Positions 8,059 through 16,096 of a stretch of DNA of 60,381 bases are shown piece after piece. The translations under genes were made by a program, and so were the position numbers. Origin of the DNA: UBA9732 sp963615565 (lineage in GTDB: Bacteria; Spirochaetota; Spirochaetia; Sphaerochaetales; Sphaerochaetaceae); the NCBI GenBank assembly GCA_963615565.1, contig CAVEGR010000122.1:1-60381 (forward strand). The letters are read 5' to 3'. Each line of letters begins with the position of its first letter. Position 1 is the stretch's first letter. The notes beneath the pieces were generated by a model. It searched no databases. It saw only the letters and a program-made list of their open reading frames with translations, and was not told the DNA's origin.

Positions 8059-9543
8059 ATGAATTATAGAAGTACAAGAAGTGGTTATTCTTGCAATTCT
8101 CTGCAAGCTGTTTTACAAGGCATGTCCCCTGATGGAGGACTGTTTGTTGCTCCAGAAATTCTGTCTGAAGAATTTGATTGGAAAGCTGTTATTGGGCTTT
8201 CAACTTTGCAGATGGCTGATAAAATACTGTCGCATCTTCTTCCAGATTTTCAAGATATGAATACTCTTGTAAAGAAAGCATACGCAAATAAGTTTGAGAC
8301 TGAAGATCTCACTCCAGTGGTTAAAGTTGGAGATGATTATGTTTTGGAGCTCTTCAGAGGTCCAACATCGGCATTTAAAGATGTGGCGTTATCAATGCTC
8401 CCACAGCTGATTATGGCTGCAAAAAATCAGACTAAATGCAAGGATGAGACCATCATTCTGACTGCAACGTCTGGAGACACGGGTAAGGCGGCCATGGAGG
8501 GTTTTCATGATGTAGATGGCACACGCATTATTGTGTTTTACCCTCATGGAGGCGTTTCGCCTATTCAAAAGGCTCAGATGGAGACGCAGGAAGGCAAAAA
8601 TGTGAGGGTTTGCGCCGTTAGAGGAAATTTTGATGACTGCCAAACAGCTGTCAAGATGGCTTTTGAGAAGATTAATAAGATGCCAGAGTTGAAAAAGGCA
8701 CATAAGAGTTTGTCATCTGCAAATTCAATTAATATCGGCCGCTTGGCACCGCAGGTAGTGTATTATTTTAAAGCTTATTCAGACCTTGTTGGAAAAAAGT
8801 GCATAAGCATTGGAGATGTTGTTGATTTTGTTGTGCCATCTGGCAATTTTGGCGATATTCTTGCTGGCTATTTTGCAAAGCTCATGGGGCTTCCTATTAG
8901 ACATCTTGTATGTGCATCTAATGAAAATAAAGTTCTCACGGATTTTCTTACTACTGGTGTTTATGACAAGCGTAGGCCTTTTTACAAGACTAGCTCCCCT
9001 TCTATGGATATCTTGGTGTCCTCAAATCTTGAAAGGCTTTTATTCTTGGCTTGTGATTGTAATGCGACTAAAGTTGCTTCTTGGATGAAAGATCTTAAAG
9101 AACAAGGCTATTTTAAGGTAGATGATGAAGTTCTCTCTAAAATCCAAGAAACTTTTAAAGCATATTGCTGTTCTGAAAATGAAACTATTGAGACCATTAA
9201 AACTGTTTACAAAGAAAGTAGTTATCTTTGTGACCCTCATACTGCTGTTGGGATGAAAGTAGCTAAGGATTATAAAAAAGACTTTGGCAAGGCACAAGAC
9301 AATAATGTTCCATGCATTGTGCTGTCTACAGCTTCTCCATACAAATTCCCTGCCGCTGTTTCAAAGGCTCTTGAGCTTCCAATTGAAGGGGATGAATACC
9401 TACAAATTGAAACTATAAACAAAAAAACAGGAATTGCTATTCCAAAGAATCTTAGCGCACTTCAAAACAAACCTGTTCTTCACAACAATGTGATTGATAA
9501 AGATAAGATTGTAGATTATGTGCTTGAAGTCTTGGATATTTAG
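8059..9543 (+). CDS. thrC: Threonine synthase
   Basis: PLP enzyme that turns O-phosphohomoserine into threonine. The 494-residue protein has the N-terminal signature YRSTRSGYSCNSLQ, the PLP lysine in TSAFKDVALSMLPQL and the phosphate-binding ATSGDTGKAAMEGF. Its length fits the longer class. The start ATG at 8059 has GGAG nine bases upstream; the 12 codons before it overlap the ACT gene. It is followed after 58 bases by thrH, which makes its substrate. Confidence 0.95.
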   Translation: MNYRSTRSGYSCNSLQAVLQGMSPDGGLFVAPEILSEEFDWKAVIGLSTLQMADKILSHLLPDFQDMNTLVKKAYANKFETEDLTPVVKVGDDYVLELFRGPTSAFKDVALSMLPQLIMAAKNQTKCKDETIILTATSGDTGKAAMEGFHDVDGTRIIVFYPHGGVSPIQKAQMETQEGKNVRVCAVRGNFDDCQTAVKMAFEKINKMPELKKAHKSLSSANSINIGRLAPQVVYYFKAYSDLVGKKCISIGDVVDFVVPSGNFGDILAGYFAKLMGLPIRHLVCASNENKVLTDFLTTGVYDKRRPFYKTSSPSMDILVSSNLERLLFLACDCNATKVASWMKDLKEQGYFKVDDEVLSKIQETFKAYCCSENETIETIKTVYKESSYLCDPHTAVGMKVAKDYKKDFGKAQDNNVPCIVLSTASPYKFPAAVSKALELPIEGDEYLQIETINKKTGIAIPKNLSALQNKPVLHNNVIDKDKIVDYVLEVLDI

Positions 9544-9601
9544 CCAAAACACTTAGCCTGAAATACTCAGCCTGAAGTATTCCTGAAGTAAAGGAGTTGA
9601 A

Positions 9602-10234
9602 ATGGAAATAATTTGTTTAGACCTAGAAGGGACCCTTGTTCCTGAAATTTGGATTGCATTTGCAGAAAAAACTGGTATTTGCCAGTTAAGAATTACAACA
9701 CGAGAAGAGCCAGATTACAATAAGCTCATGAATTATAGAATAAACATTCTAAGAGAACATCATCTTACTTTGAAAGATATTCAAGATGTAATTGCTACAA
9801 TTAAACCTCTAGATGGGGCTTTGGAATTTTTGAATAAAGTCCGTGAGATCACACAGGTAGTAATTCTATCAGACACGTTTAAAGAGTTTGCAAGCCCATT
9901 GATGAAACAATTAGGATGGCCTACTATCCTTTGCAACAGCCTAAAAGTTGATAATAACAACATGCTTACAGGCATTACATTGCGACAGGTAGATGGAAAA
10001 AGAAAAACTATTGAGGCCTTCCATTCAATCAATTACAGAACATTTGCAGCCGGTGATAGTTATAATGACTTGACAATGATTCATGCTGCAGACGCTGGCT
10101 GTTTATTCAGAGCTCCTACAAAAATACTTCAAGAAGAACCTGATTTAAAAATCTGTAACGACTATGATGAGTTCTATAAACAAATAGAAGAATTTTGCAC
10201 TCAAAGTTCCAAAGCTTTCTCTATCTCAGACTGA
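9602..10234 (+). CDS. thrH: Bifunctional phosphoserine phosphatase / homoserine phosphotransferase
   Basis: HAD-superfamily enzyme of 210 residues. Motif I is DLEGTLVPE at residues 6-14 (nucleophile Asp6), motif II is ILSDTF, and motifs III/IV include the lysine in GKRKT and AGDSYNDLTMI. The LEGTLVPEIW start separates ThrH from ordinary SerB. ThrH moves a phosphate from phosphoserine to homoserine, which explains why this operon with hom and thrC has no thrB homoserine kinase. The gene follows thrC by 58 bases, with the ribosome site AAGGAG. Its last 34 bases overlap the end of a small convergent gene. Confidence 0.9.
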   Translation: MEIICLDLEGTLVPEIWIAFAEKTGICQLRITTREEPDYNKLMNYRINILREHHLTLKDIQDVIATIKPLDGALEFLNKVREITQVVILSDTFKEFASPLMKQLGWPTILCNSLKVDNNNMLTGITLRQVDGKRKTIEAFHSINYRTFAAGDSYNDLTMIHAADAGCLFRAPTKILQEEPDLKICNDYDEFYKQIEEFCTQSSKAFSISD

Positions 10235-10470
10235 AGAGTTTTGCAAATTGATTTGAGGTTATACTGAGAGAGACTACACTTTGTATCAGTGTCGCTATCA
10301 TTTGCGCATGCATTAATGATAGCCTGATATTCTTCCTTATTCATAGAAACAACACAATATACTGGTTTTGAGACATCAGAACAGTTATAGGCATTGTTTA
10401 AAAGAATAAGTTTTGTTTCTAAATCAGAGCTCTCTTTTGCTCTTTTAAGAAAATATTTTGCCTTCTCCAT
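10201..10470 (-). CDS. Small hypothetical protein, last gene of the hydrolase/permease operon
   Basis: An 89-residue, cysteine-containing soluble protein of unknown family. It has no signal peptide or membrane segment and is mostly helical, with a charged N-terminus (MEKAKYFLKRAKESS). It begins ten bases after the stop of the lipoprotein hydrolase gene, with GAGGTAAGG before it, so it is probably translated from that operon. Its 3' end overlaps thrH tail to tail. The call depends on position and codon use; I do not recognise the sequence. Confidence 0.55.
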   Translation of the reverse strand: MEKAKYFLKRAKESSDLETKLILLNNAYNCSDVSKPVYCVVSMNKEEYQAIINACANDSDTDTKCSLSQYNLKSICKTLQSEIEKALEL

Positions 10471-10480
10471 ACTTAAGACC

Positions 10481-11401
10481 TTACCTCATTCCAAGATATT
10501 GCAAAACAAACTGAATAGTATCAAGTTGATCATATACGCGCCTAAAAATATCAAATCCTCTAAAAGTTTCTACTGTAATAACAGGAATACGTAGTTGTCT
10601 TGTCACTGTTGCATTTACACTGCCATCTGGACCAGGACCTGATGAGCCAAAAGCATTATGGCAAATGGTTCCATCTTCTGTAGCAAACAAAAGATCCAAG
10701 AACATGACATCTAGGTCTCCTTTTTCAGCAAAAACCTCAAGGTCAGTAAAAATGTAGGTACTTCCCAAGAAATCTCTAGAGTTATTGTAAATAATAGCTT
10801 CATGAAGATCTAAAACAAGAGTTGGATTTTTATCAGAAATATCGGTATAAATGGCATAAGCTAGACGTTGAGCCTCGTTGCCATTTGGGTTGCCTGGGAA
10901 ATTTCTGTTTAAGTCCTGCTTGCTTATAACATAGCGTGAGTCATTTTTTGCGCCATTTGCATTTGCAGGAGCTAAAATGTACAAATCTCCACATGAGATG
11001 GTGGCCTTTTCAAGCAAGATTGCTGCGTACCAAGCCGCTTTCTCATCCCCGTGAACTGCGCCCACAACGTAAATTGTTGGGCCTTCATTTTCACTGTGAA
11101 TGTGAACTACTTCTGTCTCTGAGAGCTCTCCTTCCATGAGTTTGTAGCTTGAAACGGAGACGTCATACTTGGCCTCAAAGAATGTGCCAAAATCTGCAAA
11201 ATCCATATTGTAGATATCTAGATAGCTGTCCGGCTCAATAGCACTGTATCCATTCCACTGAACTTCCACGCCGCACACTGTCACAGTTTGTATTCCGATA
11301 TTCTCTGCTTTTTCTTCTTTTGCCTCAGCTGTTTTTTGACAAGAAATCAATATAATCCCAAAGAGAACAACTAAGGCAGAAAACAGAACTTTATTTTTCA
11401 T
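10481..11401 (-). CDS. M14-type zinc hydrolase lipoprotein
   Basis: A 306-residue exported lipoprotein: hydrophobic signal, lipobox LISC with Cys21, then an M14 carboxypeptidase / aspartoacylase fold. Predicted zinc ligands are His117 and Glu120 (AVHGDE) and His200 (LDLHEA); DLNRNFPGN (163-171) supplies the substrate-binding Asn-Arg. The C-terminal VITVETF probably holds the catalytic Glu. It shares the motif pattern of the two larger hydrolases in the operon but has the classic DLNRNFPG form. The start overlaps the previous stop by four bases. Substrate unknown; a carboxypeptidase or deacylase acting outside the membrane is likely. Confidence 0.82.
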   Translation of the reverse strand: MKNKVLFSALVVLFGIILISCQKTAEAKEEKAENIGIQTVTVCGVEVQWNGYSAIEPDSYLDIYNMDFADFGTFFEAKYDVSVSSYKLMEGELSETEVVHIHSENEGPTIYVVGAVHGDEKAAWYAAILLEKATISCGDLYILAPANANGAKNDSRYVISKQDLNRNFPGNPNGNEAQRLAYAIYTDISDKNPTLVLDLHEAIIYNNSRDFLGSTYIFTDLEVFAEKGDLDVMFLDLLFATEDGTICHNAFGSSGPGPDGSVNATVTRQLRIPVITVETFRGFDIFRRVYDQLDTIQFVLQYLGMR

Positions 11402-12525
11402 TGTGTGTCAGATAGATAACAACCAATGCCGTTGGACATAATTTCTTTGTAAGATGGCATATCTCCAAGAGAGAGATATCCGTCTAGACCATCATATTGC
11501 TCAGCAAATTGAACTAGACAAGTTAAATGCCTTGCACAGCGTTCTGAAAGACTAATTCCCTCCTCTGTGTATGGCACAGTAACTGCACCATATTGTGCTG
11601 CTCGCGCATAAAACTTATCCTTGCCGGTGACAACTAAATCAGAATCAATAGCTCCATGTAGGCGCCCTTGAGAAGCATTAGCTGTTTCCATGAGAATTGC
11701 ATTAGTTGAGGTATAATCACCTAATTCTCTATGCGTAAGCCCATGAAGATTTGTAGGAGAAGCTTCAATTGTAATGGCCATATCATCTTCCACTTCCCAG
11801 ACTGCAAGTGTTACAAGACTTAATGCATCCTCGTGAGCCACAATTGCATTAACTGTAGTGTATTCAGGAGATGCTTCATGAAGATCTACAGTTATGGAGA
11901 TATTTTCAGTTTGAATTAACTGAGTAATGCCATATGCGACTTTTTCTGTAAATGTGCCATCTGCACGACCCGGGTATGCACGGTTTAGATTACGCGTCTC
12001 ACTTCCAGATAACTGCTGACCAGAGGATGCATGGATGTAAACTTCACTATCTGGCCATTGGTCAATTGGGTTTGTGGCACGGCTGCCAAAACGGAACCAT
12101 CTAGTACCATCTTTTGTTTCAATATAAAACTTTGTTGGGGCAGCTTCTTGTGGGTCTGTACAGCTAAAAGCACTGTTGTTAGCTCTAGGGATGACATAAA
12201 GTTTTCCAACAGTTGGCTGGCAGTATTCAATTAAAGTTACAGCTGTGATGAAACCAGATGGCTCATTTGCATGAGTACCACCCAAAACAAGCATACTAGC
12301 GCCTTCTACTCCGCTATCAAGAATGTAAACTTCAGTATCGCCATTTGTATCTTTCAATGCAGGAAACCAATCACTTAGCATCTTAATTTCAGTTACTCCC
12401 GGACCTGCGTAAATAGGCTCAGCTTCCCATTGAGATGTAAAACAAATAGTTAAATAAACAACTAAAATTGCTACAAAGAGGCATAAAATACTTGCTGTAA
12501 GAACATGTTTAGGAATTCTTTTCAT
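11398..12525 (-). CDS. Membrane-anchored AstE/M14-like zinc hydrolase (copy 2)
   Basis: A 375-residue protein with one N-terminal membrane segment (about residues 9-29) and no lipobox; the rest should lie outside the membrane. Zinc ligands are His85 and Glu88 in GGTHANEPSG and His216 in VDLHEASPE; NLNRAYPG (179-186) gives the substrate Arg182. This is the succinylglutamate desuccinylase/aspartoacylase branch of M14. It is clearly paralogous to the protein at 14782-15927 (shared EIKMLS, DSGVEG, IPR-N, NPIDQWPD-like stretches). It sits seven bases after the mini membrane protein gene and overlaps the next gene by four bases. Confidence 0.85.
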   Translation of the reverse strand: MKRIPKHVLTASILCLFVAILVVYLTICFTSQWEAEPIYAGPGVTEIKMLSDWFPALKDTNGDTEVYILDSGVEGASMLVLGGTHANEPSGFITAVTLIEYCQPTVGKLYVIPRANNSAFSCTDPQEAAPTKFYIETKDGTRWFRFGSRATNPIDQWPDSEVYIHASSGQQLSGSETRNLNRAYPGRADGTFTEKVAYGITQLIQTENISITVDLHEASPEYTTVNAIVAHEDALSLVTLAVWEVEDDMAITIEASPTNLHGLTHRELGDYTSTNAILMETANASQGRLHGAIDSDLVVTGKDKFYARAAQYGAVTVPYTEEGISLSERCARHLTCLVQFAEQYDGLDGYLSLGDMPSYKEIMSNGIGCYLSDTQ

Positions 12526-12532
12526 TTATACC

Positions 12533-12682
12533 TCACTTAATTAGAAGAAGACGCAAAATTAGCGTAACCATTACCAATGCTGCATCAAATTGAAAGAAAA
12601 AATTGTTTTTCTTTTTAAACATGCATGTTGCAATTAAAACTAGGATAAACGCCACAATAGCAAGATAAATATATTTAATCAT
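12533..12682 (-). CDS. 49-residue membrane protein between permease and hydrolase (copy 2)
   Basis: A short gene with a strong ribosome site (AGGAGG, seven bases before the ATG at 12682). The product has a hydrophobic segment MIKYIYLAIVAFILVLIA, a short KKKNN loop, and a second hydrophobic segment ending LILRLLLIK: two membrane helices. An equivalent 48-residue gene sits at the same place in the other cassette (15940-16086). By position it could be the smallest form of a TRAP small (DctQ) subunit, normally four helices and about 160 residues, but I see no DctQ sequence signature. Confidence 0.72.
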   Translation of the reverse strand: MIKYIYLAIVAFILVLIATCMFKKKNNFFFQFDAALVMVTLILRLLLIK

Positions 12683-12691
12683 AGGTGCCTC

Positions 12692-13969
12692 CTAGTTTGT
12701 TAAAAATGCAAGTGCATTTGAATTCAGCATACATACTACAGCAACTGCAATACATACCAAAAATGGAATTATGCAGTTCTTTAGCACCTTTGAATACTTC
12801 AAATCAACAATTTGAGCAGCATAGTTTCCAGCTAATGCTGTTGGAGGCATTAAATCTCCAAGACAACAGGAGAAAGCTAGAACTGCAGCAACTACAATAT
12901 CGCAACAGGAAGTATTTTGAATAATGACAAGAAGAAATGGAACTCCAATAACTGATGCTGCACCATAAGAACTTACAGCACCAAAGGCTGGCATGATTGT
13001 AAAAGATGCAATGTAAACAAATACCATTCCAAGACCAAGGCAACTTACAACAATCCAGCCTCTTGCACCAACAAGTGTCATAACTTGAATGAACATTCCA
13101 ACTCCCATGAGCTTTGCAAGAACTGGAATTGTTGTATCCATTGCATCAAGAGCTTTTTTCCAAAAGTTAAATTTCTTTCCTGTGAAAAGACCAATTATTG
13201 CTGAGATGAGGAAAATAAGACATGTTCCAAGTTGTGGAAAAGAAGGAATGATCTTTGATGCTACAAGTAAAACAATTAGAACTATGATTGGAAGATAAAG
13301 TTTAAAACCATACTTCTTACCTACTTCCAAATCCAGTCCCTCTTTAAGTTTCTCAATGTCTAGATTTTTACAATTTTTTAAACCTAAAAACAGAACCGAG
13401 AAAATGGCACATGGAATTGTCATTAAGAATAATGGACCATCAAAGCCAATATATGGCATATCAACTCCACCACCAATGAGCATTGCAGGAATGTTAATAG
13501 GAGGTGCTGCCATACCCATAATTGCACCAATTGCTAAAATTGCACCTGCCTTGTCTCTTGGAATACCAATAAGAAGTAAAATTGGAGCAACAAGAGCACC
13601 AGCGCTAAGAACGGCTGCAGTTGATGAACCTGTAATCATGCCGGGAAACATGATAACAAACATCAAGAGTATCAGCATTAGAGCAGGAACTTTGTAAAAT
13701 CTTGTAACAATTGCAGCATTTAGAGCATCTAAAGCTCCAGATTCCTGAACCACCGTCATAAACAACATGGCGGTGGAAATGATTAACATTGTGTCTACGT
13801 AAGTGAAGGTTCCTTCAAACAAATGTCTGAGAGGAATACCCCGTCCACCAACAAGGGCACCAACTATGGCGCCCAAGATCATGGAAAAACTTACAGGTAA
13901 TTTAAACAAAAGGTTTGACAGTAAAAAAACTGCCAACATGGATAACAGGCAAATAAGTTCAATATCCAT
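12692..13969 (-). CDS. TRAP large-subunit-like permease (copy 2)
   Basis: A 425-residue integral membrane protein with about 11-12 helices. The first half contains PGMITGSSTAAVLSAGALVA followed by AIMGMAAPPINIPAM, the pattern of the DctM / ion-transporter superfamily, where two such hairpin segments form the substrate and sodium site; a second comes near FGAVSSYGAASVIG. A true TRAP system also needs a DctQ subunit and a periplasmic DctP protein; here only a 49-residue membrane protein follows, and the nearest exported candidate is the lipoprotein just upstream. The start lies three bases after that lipoprotein gene. Paralogue: 16097-17374. Confidence 0.8.
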   Translation of the reverse strand: MDIELICLLSMLAVFLLSNLLFKLPVSFSMILGAIVGALVGGRGIPLRHLFEGTFTYVDTMLIISTAMLFMTVVQESGALDALNAAIVTRFYKVPALMLILLMFVIMFPGMITGSSTAAVLSAGALVAPILLLIGIPRDKAGAILAIGAIMGMAAPPINIPAMLIGGGVDMPYIGFDGPLFLMTIPCAIFSVLFLGLKNCKNLDIEKLKEGLDLEVGKKYGFKLYLPIIVLIVLLVASKIIPSFPQLGTCLIFLISAIIGLFTGKKFNFWKKALDAMDTTIPVLAKLMGVGMFIQVMTLVGARGWIVVSCLGLGMVFVYIASFTIMPAFGAVSSYGAASVIGVPFLLVIIQNTSCCDIVVAAVLAFSCCLGDLMPPTALAGNYAAQIVDLKYSKVLKNCIIPFLVCIAVAVVCMLNSNALAFLTN

Positions 13970-13972
13970 TAA

Positions 13973-14755
13973 TTAAAAAACTTCCTTAAAGACTGTGATG
14001 GTATCCTTTGTTGCATAAACGAGGCTAATTGGGATGTTGTGTTCCTCAGCATAGGTTGTAAACTTATAATCAAAGTTTGCATCTTCCTTGAGAATAATTA
14101 AACTTGCAATCTCCATAACCATGTCTGCATAAACATCTGAGAGTGTTCCACGGCGTGCAGAACCACCAATATGGCAACAAATGACCTTAACTTCTGGATT
14201 TGCCTTTAAGTAGTTAATAATTTCTGTAGCACGAGCAGTTTCCTCTGCTTCTGAAATTCCTGCAGCACCAAGACCCTTTGTACTTGCACCAACGGCAATA
14301 ACAACTGTTTTGTAACCCTTAAGAGAATCTGCAGTTGCAGTTGCATTGTAGACATAATCTACGCTCTTGGTTTTGTTGATATTCTTCAAAACTGTATCCA
14401 GCATTGCAGCATCTGTGCTCTGACCAAATGATGTAATGAAAACAGGTGTTTCAAAACTAAGGCCTTCAATTGATCCAACAGTTACTATTCTGTTTGAGTC
14501 ACTTGTCTGTTGGACAAAATCAACTGTCTTATTTGGGTCATATTCAGCATCAACTGTACCGGTTGAAGGTGTTGTTGATGTTGTAGCTGTTGTAGTAGTA
14601 GTTGTTGCTGCTGCACTGGCAGAAGGACTAGAAGAGCTAGAAGAACTAGCTGAACTAGATGAACTTGAAGAGCTTGAACTACTTGAGCTCTTACCACATG
14701 AAACAAATGCAAAAACCATAAAAATAACTAAAATTGAAATGAATAATTTCTTCAT
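13973..14755 (-). CDS. Poly-serine lipoprotein, possibly DUF6305-like
   Basis: A 260-residue lipoprotein. After the signal and lipobox (FVSC) come about 20 serines, then an alanine/threonine-rich stretch, in all about 50 residues of flexible linker. The folded domain starts near VTVGSIEGLSFETPVFITSFGQSTDAAML. It contains a GGSARRGTLSD segment and a regular alpha/beta pattern. I think it resembles DUF6305 but cannot confirm that. I start at ATG 14755, with GGAGG seven bases upstream. Serine codons are mixed, so this is not a simple DNA slippage tract. Between two hydrolase/permease cassettes, it could be their substrate-binding partner. Confidence 0.7.
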   Translation of the reverse strand: MKKLFISILVIFMVFAFVSCGKSSSSSSSSSSSSSASSSSSSSPSASAAATTTTTTATTSTTPSTGTVDAEYDPNKTVDFVQQTSDSNRIVTVGSIEGLSFETPVFITSFGQSTDAAMLDTVLKNINKTKSVDYVYNATATADSLKGYKTVVIAVGASTKGLGAAGISEAEETARATEIINYLKANPEVKVICCHIGGSARRGTLSDVYADMVMEIASLIILKEDANFDYKFTTYAEEHNIPISLVYATKDTITVFKEVF

Positions 14756-14781
14756 ATATAAACCTCCAACACTGTACAAAA

Positions 14782-15927
14782 CTATTCAACGCTCTTGAGA
14801 AGATTCTCAAGACCTCCATTTACCATATCACTATAACTGCCAAGGCCTTCAAATGCTATAACTTTTTCAGAATAAGTTTCACTATATGCCTGTGCAAGGT
14901 ATGAAATACAAGTAATTTGCCTTGCAACTCTATTAATCAACGGATATCCATCCTCTGGAACATCAAAATAGACATATCCATCCTTGTGTGCTTGAACATA
15001 GTTAGGCTCATTTCCATTGATAATCAAATCATCATCCATCTTTCCATGAAGCGGACCCATGGAAGGGTTATACGTTTCCATAAGAGTCATCATAGAAGAT
15101 GTGTTGTCTCCAAGACTTCTGTGTGAAAGACCATAGGATGTCACCCCGGAGTACTCTGCACGCATATCCAAATCATCAAGTTGCATATTCAAAGCCATAG
15201 TACTTGCAATGACCATAGCCGTAGAATTATCGGCTTTTTGATTGACCATGGTGCAGTCTAGATACAGGAATTCTGGGGAGCCTTCGTGCATGTCCATAGT
15301 AAGATTGATGTCCTCTTTTACAATTAAGTTGTAAATTCCTGCACAAACCCTCTCTGTCAGGACACCGTTTTCGTTTCCGTAGTACAGGCGGTTAACGTTA
15401 CGAATCTCTGCACTTTCTGTTCCAACCAGCTTTCTTCCAGATGTTCCTTCATAGTATGTGTAATCCGGCCACTGGTCCACAGGGTTTGTTAATCTATTTC
15501 CAACACGGAATGTTCTCACACTGCCATCTGCCAAAGTAATAGAAAAGAAATCCTGCATTCCATCAAGCGGAGAAGTATGCGTAAAACCACTCTTATTTGT
15601 TCTTGGAATGATATAAACCTTGCCCTGAGTAACCTTGATATTCTCAACAAGTGCAATGGCAGCAAGAAGGCCAGCACTCTCATTTGGATGCGTTCCACCA
15701 AGAATAAGAAAACTTCCACCTTCAACGCCACTATCAAAAACATAAATTTCAGTATCTAAATCCGTGCCTTTAAGACCTTCACAGTACTCAGAAAGCATCT
15801 TGATTTCTGTGAGATTTGGATTGTCCGCAATTGGCTCATCTTTTTGCATTGCAATGAAATCCACACTGGCCATGATAGCAAACAGCAAGGCAACTGCAAT
15901 TACACAAATATTTTTTATATAACTCAT
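14782..15927 (-). CDS. Membrane-anchored AstE/M14-like zinc hydrolase (copy 1)
   Basis: A 381-residue protein with an N-terminal membrane segment (about residues 6-25) and an extracytoplasmic M14/AstE domain. Zinc ligands are His80 and Glu83 (GGTHPNESAG) and His214 (MDMHEGSPE); NVNR (177-180) provides the substrate arginine. It keeps the same framework as copy 2, including EIKMLS, DSGVEGG and NPVDQWPD. The family removes acyl groups from amino acids or C-terminal residues from peptides; the shared Asp-Gln-Trp-Pro motif may mark a distinct subfamily. It starts 12 bases after the mini membrane protein gene. Confidence 0.85.
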   Translation of the reverse strand: MSYIKNICVIAVALLFAIMASVDFIAMQKDEPIADNPNLTEIKMLSEYCEGLKGTDLDTEIYVFDSGVEGGSFLILGGTHPNESAGLLAAIALVENIKVTQGKVYIIPRTNKSGFTHTSPLDGMQDFFSITLADGSVRTFRVGNRLTNPVDQWPDYTYYEGTSGRKLVGTESAEIRNVNRLYYGNENGVLTERVCAGIYNLIVKEDINLTMDMHEGSPEFLYLDCTMVNQKADNSTAMVIASTMALNMQLDDLDMRAEYSGVTSYGLSHRSLGDNTSSMMTLMETYNPSMGPLHGKMDDDLIINGNEPNYVQAHKDGYVYFDVPEDGYPLINRVARQITCISYLAQAYSETYSEKVIAFEGLGSYSDMVNGGLENLLKSVE

Positions 15928-15939
15928 CCAGCTAGCCTC

Positions 15940-16086
15940 CTATTTTATATGCAGCGCCCTAAGAGCAAACGTCACAAGCACAACAGCAATACACACAAGC
16001 TCCGTAAATGGCCTCTTTTTGATAATGTTAAACAGCAAAAGAAGCGCAAAAACTGATATTATAAAATAATAAATTATCTGCAACAT
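15940..16086 (-). CDS. 48-residue membrane protein between permease and hydrolase (copy 1)
   Basis: Short gene with AGGAGG before the ATG at 16086. The product has two hydrophobic helices: IIYYFIISVFALLLLFNII, then a KKRPF turn, then LVCIAVVLVTFALRAL. It matches the copy at 12533-12682 in length, topology and position, with little sequence identity. Two independent conserved positions argue that it is a real gene. Function unknown; likely a small partner of the adjoining permease. Confidence 0.72.
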   Translation of the reverse strand: MLQIIYYFIISVFALLLLFNIIKKRPFTELVCIAVVLVTFALRALHIK

Positions 16087-16096
16087 CCTCTGCCTC

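Noticed and set aside
14436..14798. 120-residue frame opposite the poly-serine lipoprotein
   Set aside because: It is the antisense of the serine tract (runs of Glu/Leu and Val) and has no ribosome site.
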